Of a stretch of 64,000 nt of DNA, positions 59,542 through 64,000 are shown piece after piece. The stretch is from assembly GCF_024199845.1 (NCBI RefSeq), contig NZ_JANADO010000001.1:1-64000 (forward strand), written 5' to 3'. Within the stretch, counting starts at the first letter, position 1; each line of letters starts with the position of its first letter. Source of the DNA: Bradyrhizobium sp. CCGB12 (lineage in GTDB: Bacteria > Pseudomonadota > Alphaproteobacteria > Rhizobiales > Xanthobacteraceae). A model generated the notes under the pieces. That model searched no databases. It had not been told where the DNA came from and saw nothing but the letters and a program-made list of their open reading frames with translations. The translations under genes were made by a program, and so were the position numbers.

Positions 59542-60869
59542 CCAAACTCAGCGGAACCTCCGGACAGCCGTTCTCGGGCCTCGCCGAAAGCCTCAACATG
59601 CGCGGGACGTCGCGCTCCGGCAAGAACGCAGGGGCGAAATCGTCGGCGGACTCGTCGTTCAACGATCTGCTCCGCAATGTCTCGAATCTTGCGAAGAAGG
59701 CGCTCAACGATGAGGGCGGCGACGCCAGCGTGAAGGCGGCATCGTTGCGGACGCGTCTGACGCAGCCGGGCGAAGAGGACAAGACGAAGGGCGAGACGGT
59801 CCATGAACGCCCCGCGGCAGCCGACGAGGCCAAGTCCACTCGGAAGTCTTCCGACGAGAAGGCCGATAAATCGTCGGACAGCCCGGTCGACCACGGCGCG
59901 AAGACGAACGTCTCGGATCGGCCGATCGTTGTTGCGATGGTCGGACAGGAATTCGCTGTCGCACCAGCGGTGAAATCGCAGATGCAATCGTCGGTGGGCG
60001 ACAGGAAGGACGCGGTCGCGCGCGACGAGCGCGCATCCACGACCAGGCGTGAAGCTCAGGCTGCGAGCATGGCTAAAATCGACGCAGTCGATTCAGCGCC
60101 GCCCGCTGCCGCTTCGACAGGCACGCGGCCACAGACTGCGGCTGCGCAAGTGGCCGCGACCGCACAGCAAGGTAGCGAGACTACGCCGAAGGCAATGCCG
60201 GCGGCATCCGGCTTCGAGGCTGTCACGGCCAATGTGGAGCGCGCCGTCAAAGCCTCGGCGCGGGATGCATTGCCCGAGGCGACCAAGGTCACCGTGGTAC
60301 AGCAGGAGACCCATCTGCCGCCGGCACAGTTCAACGCGCCGCAACAGGTCGCCAATGCGGTCGTTGCCGAGCTGAAGGAATCTCCGACGTCCGCTGCGGT
60401 CCCCGATCCCGCGGCGTCCCAGGCCAACGCGCCGGATCAGCCGCTCAAGATCCTGACCATCAATCTCGAGCCGCCGGCGCTGGGCAACGTCACAGTGCGC
60501 CTGCGTCTCGTCGGCACCGAAGTGTCCGTCCACCTCGCGGCCGAACGCAAGGATACCAGCCAGATGCTGGACCAGCAGCGCGACTCGATTCGCGATCTCA
60601 TGCAGTCGGCCGGCTATGTCGCCGACGTTGCGCCGGTTCAGCACGGCTCGCTGGACGGATTCCAGAGCGGCTCCGGCCAGTCGCAGCCGCAGCTTTCGAG
60701 CCAGCACCAGCCACCATCGCAGTCGCAAGGCTCGTCCGGCGGCGCCATGTCGTCGGGGCAGTCGGACGGCGGCGCGAAGCAGGCCCGGCAGGAGCGCCAG
60801 TCCAATCAGGAGACGCGTCATGACCAGGACGTGGCGCCGCAGAATCGTCGCGGCCCTGTTTATCTGTAA
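59538..60869 (+). CDS. fliK: Flagellar hook-length control protein (MotD/FliK)
   Basis: This 443-residue protein has a long disordered, low-complexity N-terminal ruler (about 1-290) and a FliK-type C-terminal domain (LKILTINLEPPALGNVTVRLRLVGTEVSVHLAAE, about 300-335), then a Gln/Ser/Gly-rich tail. In rhizobia this gene was first called motD and later shown to be the hook-length control FliK. It should switch FlhB from hook to filament export. It overlaps the transglycosylase gene by 50 bases. Confidence 0.85.
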   Translation: MTKLSGTSGQPFSGLAESLNMRGTSRSGKNAGAKSSADSSFNDLLRNVSNLAKKALNDEGGDASVKAASLRTRLTQPGEEDKTKGETVHERPAAADEAKSTRKSSDEKADKSSDSPVDHGAKTNVSDRPIVVAMVGQEFAVAPAVKSQMQSSVGDRKDAVARDERASTTRREAQAASMAKIDAVDSAPPAAASTGTRPQTAAAQVAATAQQGSETTPKAMPAASGFEAVTANVERAVKASARDALPEATKVTVVQQETHLPPAQFNAPQQVANAVVAELKESPTSAAVPDPAASQANAPDQPLKILTINLEPPALGNVTVRLRLVGTEVSVHLAAERKDTSQMLDQQRDSIRDLMQSAGYVADVAPVQHGSLDGFQSGSGQSQPQLSSQHQPPSQSQGSSGGAMSSGQSDGGAKQARQERQSNQETRHDQDVAPQNRRGPVYL

Positions 60870-61401
60870 CGCGGGCGCGGCGGAGGCGGCTGCCGACGGC
60901 GCGCGCCCCTGCGAACGCGAGATGGCGCGTGCGGCCCAGCAGCACGGGATTCCGCTCGGCATTCTCTATGCGGTCGGCCTCACCGAGACCGGACGTCGCG
61001 GCGCGCTCCATCCTTTCGCGCTCGGCGCCGACGGCCAGACCGTGTTCGCCAAGGACATCAACGATGCGATCGCGAACTTCGAAGCGATGCGAGCTAAGGG
61101 CATCAAGCTGATCGACCTCGGCTGCATGCAGATCAACCACTATTATCACGGCGACAAGTTCGGCTCGGTGCGCGCGATGTTCGATCCGGCCCGGAACGTC
61201 GAATACGCCGCGCGCTTCCTGAAGGAGCTGAAGCAGCGCGAGGGCAGCTGGACCATGGCGGTCGCCCGCTACAATGCAGGGCCCAACAACCAGCCGGCGC
61301 AGAAGCGCTACGTCTGTCACATCGTTGCCCATCTCGTGTCGAGCGGCTTCGGCGCGTGGACCGACAAGGCGCGGTCGCTCTGTCAGCCGAAAACGACCTG
61401 A
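60820..61401 (+). CDS. Flagellar lytic transglycosylase
   Basis: This 193-residue protein has a signal peptide (about 1-25) and a lysozyme-like SLT domain. Catalytic Glu57 is in the AVGLTETGRRG motif, and the LGCMQINHYYHGDKF and AVARYNAGPN motifs complete the fold. It would open the cell wall for the rod and hook. The ATG at 60820 has AGGAGA 6-7 bases upstream and lies 50 bases inside fliK, an unusually deep overlap. Confidence 0.9.
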   Translation: MTRTWRRRIVAALFICNAGAAEAAADGARPCEREMARAAQQHGIPLGILYAVGLTETGRRGALHPFALGADGQTVFAKDINDAIANFEAMRAKGIKLIDLGCMQINHYYHGDKFGSVRAMFDPARNVEYAARFLKELKQREGSWTMAVARYNAGPNNQPAQKRYVCHIVAHLVSSGFGAWTDKARSLCQPKTT

Positions 61402-61504
61402 CGGGGCGATGCGACCACGTGAAGTTGTGCACGGTTCCTTACCATCAGCCCCGCGCAAGCAACAACCCTCATTGTAATTGCAACCTACCACAGGAGCCCA
61501 ATCC
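61402..61504. promoter_or_regulatory. Gap before flgE, likely promoter
   Basis: This 103-base gap lies between the transglycosylase and the hook gene. It holds an AT-richer centre and the ribosome binding site (AGGAG, 9 bases before the flgE ATG). Hook genes in rhizobia often have their own promoter; no exact sigma site is claimed. Confidence 0.4.
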
Positions 61505-62737
61505 ATGAGCCTCTACGGCATTATGCGCACCGGCGTTTCCGGGATGTCTGCGCAGTCCAACAAGCTGTCGACGGTCTCTGACAACATCGCGAACGTCAAC
61601 ACCACCGGTTACAAGCGGGCTTCCACCGAATTCTCCTCGCTGATCCTGAAGAGTGGCTCGGGCAATTATGACTCCGGTGCCGTCGAGACGACCGTTCGTT
61701 ACGCCATCAGCGACGCCGGACATACCCAGTTCACCACGTCAACGACGGACCTTGCCGTTCAAGGCAACGGCTTCTTCGTGGTGTCGAACGCCGACAACAC
61801 GCAGCAATATCTGACGCGCGCCGGCTCCTTCGTGCCTGACAGCCAGGGCAACCTCGTCAACGCTGCCGGCTACTATCTCCTCGGCCAGCCAGGCCTCGTG
61901 ACCAACTTTTCGCAGAACAGCCTGGCGGGAATGCAGATCGTCAACATCGCGCAGGTCTCGCAGGTGCCCGTGCCGTCGACGGCGGGGACGCTCACCACCG
62001 GCAATCTGGATCCGACGGCGGCCGTCATTGCCGGTCCACCCGGCCCGGCGTCCTATTCGTCGAAGAGCTCGATCGTGGCCTACAACAATATCGGCCAGGC
62101 CGTGACGCTTGACGTCTATATGTCCCACACCGCGACGGCCGCCGGCTCGGACACCTGGCAGGTCCAGGTCTATGACTCCGCGACAGGTACGTCGCTCGGC
62201 GCTGCCACCACGTTCACCTTCGACACCACGGCGGCCGGCAAGGGCGCGCTGGCGGCGGCGAGTCCGACGGGCCTCACCGTGACCGTCCCGGGCGGTGCGG
62301 CGCTGACCATGGACCTGTCGAACATGACGCAGGTCGGAACCGACTTCAGCTTCAAGGCCACCGTCAATGGCAGCGTCCCCGCGGCCATCGACAAGGTCGA
62401 TGTCAACGAGGCCGGCCACGTGACGGCCATTCTCAAGAACGGGCAGCAGTTGACGCTCTACACGATCATGCTTGCCGACGTCGCGAGCCCCGACAATCTG
62501 ACGCCCGAGCCGGGTAACGTCTATTCGACCAACATGAACTCCGGCAATGCGCAGGCCGGGAACGCCGGCGCCGGCGGGCTCGGCACGATCCAGTCCGGCG
62601 CCTTGGAAGACTCCAATGTCGATCTTGCCGACGAGCTCACCGGAATGATCGAAGCGCAGCGCGGCTTCACCGCGAACTCGAAATCGTTCCAGACGGGTGC
62701 CGACCTGCTCGACGTCGTCGTCAACCTGAAGCGCTGA
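61505..62737 (+). CDS. flgE: Flagellar hook protein
   Basis: FlgE forms the hook. I chose the ATG at 61505 (410 residues, AGGAG upstream). The N-terminal motif (TGVSGMSAQSNKLSTVSDNIANVNTTGYKRASTEFSSLI) and C-terminal motif (SNVDLADELTGMIEAQRGFTANSKSFQTGADLLDVVVNLKR) are complete. The central FlgE-type part (about 90-350) is exposed and variable. It is followed 34 bases later by flgK. Confidence 0.95.
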   Translation: MSLYGIMRTGVSGMSAQSNKLSTVSDNIANVNTTGYKRASTEFSSLILKSGSGNYDSGAVETTVRYAISDAGHTQFTTSTTDLAVQGNGFFVVSNADNTQQYLTRAGSFVPDSQGNLVNAAGYYLLGQPGLVTNFSQNSLAGMQIVNIAQVSQVPVPSTAGTLTTGNLDPTAAVIAGPPGPASYSSKSSIVAYNNIGQAVTLDVYMSHTATAAGSDTWQVQVYDSATGTSLGAATTFTFDTTAAGKGALAAASPTGLTVTVPGGAALTMDLSNMTQVGTDFSFKATVNGSVPAAIDKVDVNEAGHVTAILKNGQQLTLYTIMLADVASPDNLTPEPGNVYSTNMNSGNAQAGNAGAGGLGTIQSGALEDSNVDLADELTGMIEAQRGFTANSKSFQTGADLLDVVVNLKR

Positions 62738-62771
62738 ATCCTCGAGCGCTCATCCCGGGCAAGAGCAGATC

Positions 62772-64000
62772 ATGTCCCTTACCGCCGCTCTCGACTCCGC
62801 TCGCGCCTCGCTCATGGCGTCGGGCATCCAGTCCTCGACGATCTCGCGCAACATCGCCGGTGCCAACGCGACCGGCTATTCGCGCAAGATCGCCGTGCTG
62901 GACAATCTCCCCGGCACCGGCGTCTATGTCGCGGCGATCCAGCGCGCCGCGAGCGGAGGCCTTTTCACGAACGTTCTCACCGCGACGTCGGCGTCCGCCA
63001 AGCAGGGCGTGATCTATGACGGCCTCCAGAAGATCGCGGCCTCGACGGTGGACGATCCCGAGCTCGAGCAGTCGCCGACCGCCCAGCTCACCAAGCTGAA
63101 GCAGGCGCTCCAGCAATATGCGAACTCCACCGACAACGCGACCCTGGCGCAGGCCGCGGTGACGTCCGCCAAGGACATGGTGGCGAACCTCAACCAGGCG
63201 ACCAAGACCGTGCAGTCCGTCCGCGAGGGCGCGGACGCCGACATGGCGACGTCTGTCGCCAACATCAATCAGCTGCTCGCCCAGTTCGACAAGGTCAACA
63301 CCGCGATCGTGAAGGGGACGATCTCCGGTGACGACGTCACCGACTATCTCGACCAGCGCGACACGATCGTCTCGAAGCTGTCGCAGGAGGTCGGCGTTTC
63401 GATGTCGCTCCGCGCCAACGGCGATGCGGCGCTCTACACCGACAGCGGTGTCGTGCTGTTCGACAAGACGGCGCGGACGGTGAGCTTCGCGGCGACCAAC
63501 GTCTATACGCCCGGCACCACCGGCAATGCAGTCTATATCGACGGTGTCCCGGTGACTGGCGCAAATTCGGTGATGCCGATCAAGACGGGCAAGCTCGCGG
63601 GTCTCGCCGAATTGCGCGACAACGCCACGGTTACATACCAGAGCCAGCTCGACGAAATTGCGCGCGGCCTGATCGACGCCTTCAAGGAGAGCGATCAGTC
63701 AGCTACCCCCACGCTGGCCGACAGGCCGGGCCTCTTCACCTATCCCGGTGCGCCGGCGATGCCCGCGAGCGCCACCATTTCGGTGGGTCTCGCCGGAACG
63801 ATCAGCATCGCAGCCTCGGTCGATCCTGCGGCGGGCGGCAACCCGAACCTGCTGCGTGATGGCGCAATCAGCGGCAACGCTGCCTTCAACTACAACACCA
63901 CCGGCAATGCCGGCTTCTCCGCGCGGCTCCAGCAGCTCATCATCGAGATGGACGCGCCGCAGCCATTCGCCGTCGCGGCGCAGGCCAAGCCGAGCGGCAG
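62772..64000 (+). CDS. flgK: Flagellar hook-associated protein 1 (partial)
   Basis: This frame starts at the ATG at 62772 and stays open to the window end (409 codons), so the C-terminal part is missing. The N-terminal motif (MSLTAALDSARASLMASGIQSSTISRNIAGANATGYSRKIA) and the later region (DYLDQRDTIVSKLSQEVGVSMSLRANGDAALYTDSGVVLFD) are typical of FlgK. It joins the hook to the filament. Confidence 0.92.
   Translation, partial: MSLTAALDSARASLMASGIQSSTISRNIAGANATGYSRKIAVLDNLPGTGVYVAAIQRAASGGLFTNVLTATSASAKQGVIYDGLQKIAASTVDDPELEQSPTAQLTKLKQALQQYANSTDNATLAQAAVTSAKDMVANLNQATKTVQSVREGADADMATSVANINQLLAQFDKVNTAIVKGTISGDDVTDYLDQRDTIVSKLSQEVGVSMSLRANGDAALYTDSGVVLFDKTARTVSFAATNVYTPGTTGNAVYIDGVPVTGANSVMPIKTGKLAGLAELRDNATVTYQSQLDEIARGLIDAFKESDQSATPTLADRPGLFTYPGAPAMPASATISVGLAGTISIAASVDPAAGGNPNLLRDGAISGNAAFNYNTTGNAGFSARLQQLIIEMDAPQPFAVAAQAKPSG

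Overview
The window looks like chromosomal DNA of a Bradyrhizobium-type alphaproteobacterium. The sequence is GC-rich, many genes overlap by ATGA-type junctions, it carries dispersed palindromic repeats that I recognise from Bradyrhizobiaceae genomes, and it holds a rhizobial-type (lateral) flagellar cluster with MotC, MotE, FliK/MotD and short tandem flagellins. The genus is an inference from gene content; no rRNA, tRNA, CRISPR array or complete insertion sequence was seen.

Region 1 (1-3822): the tail of an unknown gene, a PAS-type sensor histidine kinase on the minus strand, a small secreted protein and a secreted alpha/beta hydrolase. Region 2 (3918-10281): a complete biotin-independent malonate decarboxylase operon in the order mdcA-C-D-E-G-B-(small ORF)-H. 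It has all four enzyme subunits and the three prosthetic-group/acyl-loading proteins, but no transporter or LysR regulator inside the window.

Region 3 (10498-19871): two paralogous AraC regulators bracket a minus-strand block. The block is a sensor kinase, a FixJ-type regulator, a single-domain receiver, and a three-gene aromatic-acid-efflux-like pump (FUSC/AaeB, DUF1656/AaeX, HlyD/AaeA). A perfect 18-bp palindrome lies in the kinase/AraC divergent promoter region.

Region 4 (19974-31343): a small DUF3551-like protein, an extracellular solute-binding protein of the dipeptide type (minus), an unknown repeat-containing protein, then a plus-strand run of a MetQ-like binding protein, a luciferase-like monooxygenase, two carboxymuconolactone-decarboxylase/AhpD-like proteins and a branched-chain-amino-acid-type ABC transporter whose two permeases are fused. 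This resembles an uncharacterised conserved uptake/oxidation locus. Region 5 (31344-37973): dispersed repeats, a NiCoT nickel/cobalt permease, a HerA-like ATPase, a ketopantoate-reductase-like protein, a MarR regulator with a C-terminal cysteine cluster and long gene-free stretches.

Region 6 (37974-64000): the lateral-type flagellar cluster. fliI-flgF-DUF1217 run on the minus strand, divergent from motA-fliM-orf-fliN-fliG-flhB and flgB-flgC-fliE-flgG-flgA-flgI-motE-flgH-fliL-fliP. Two near-identical flagellin genes follow, then fliF-fliH-motB-motC-fliK-lytic transglycosylase and flgE-flgK, the last cut by the window end. The best candidate for something undescribed is here: both flagellin genes share a structured 5' leader with a compensatory base change, whose last helix pairs with and would hide the Shine-Dalgarno sequence.
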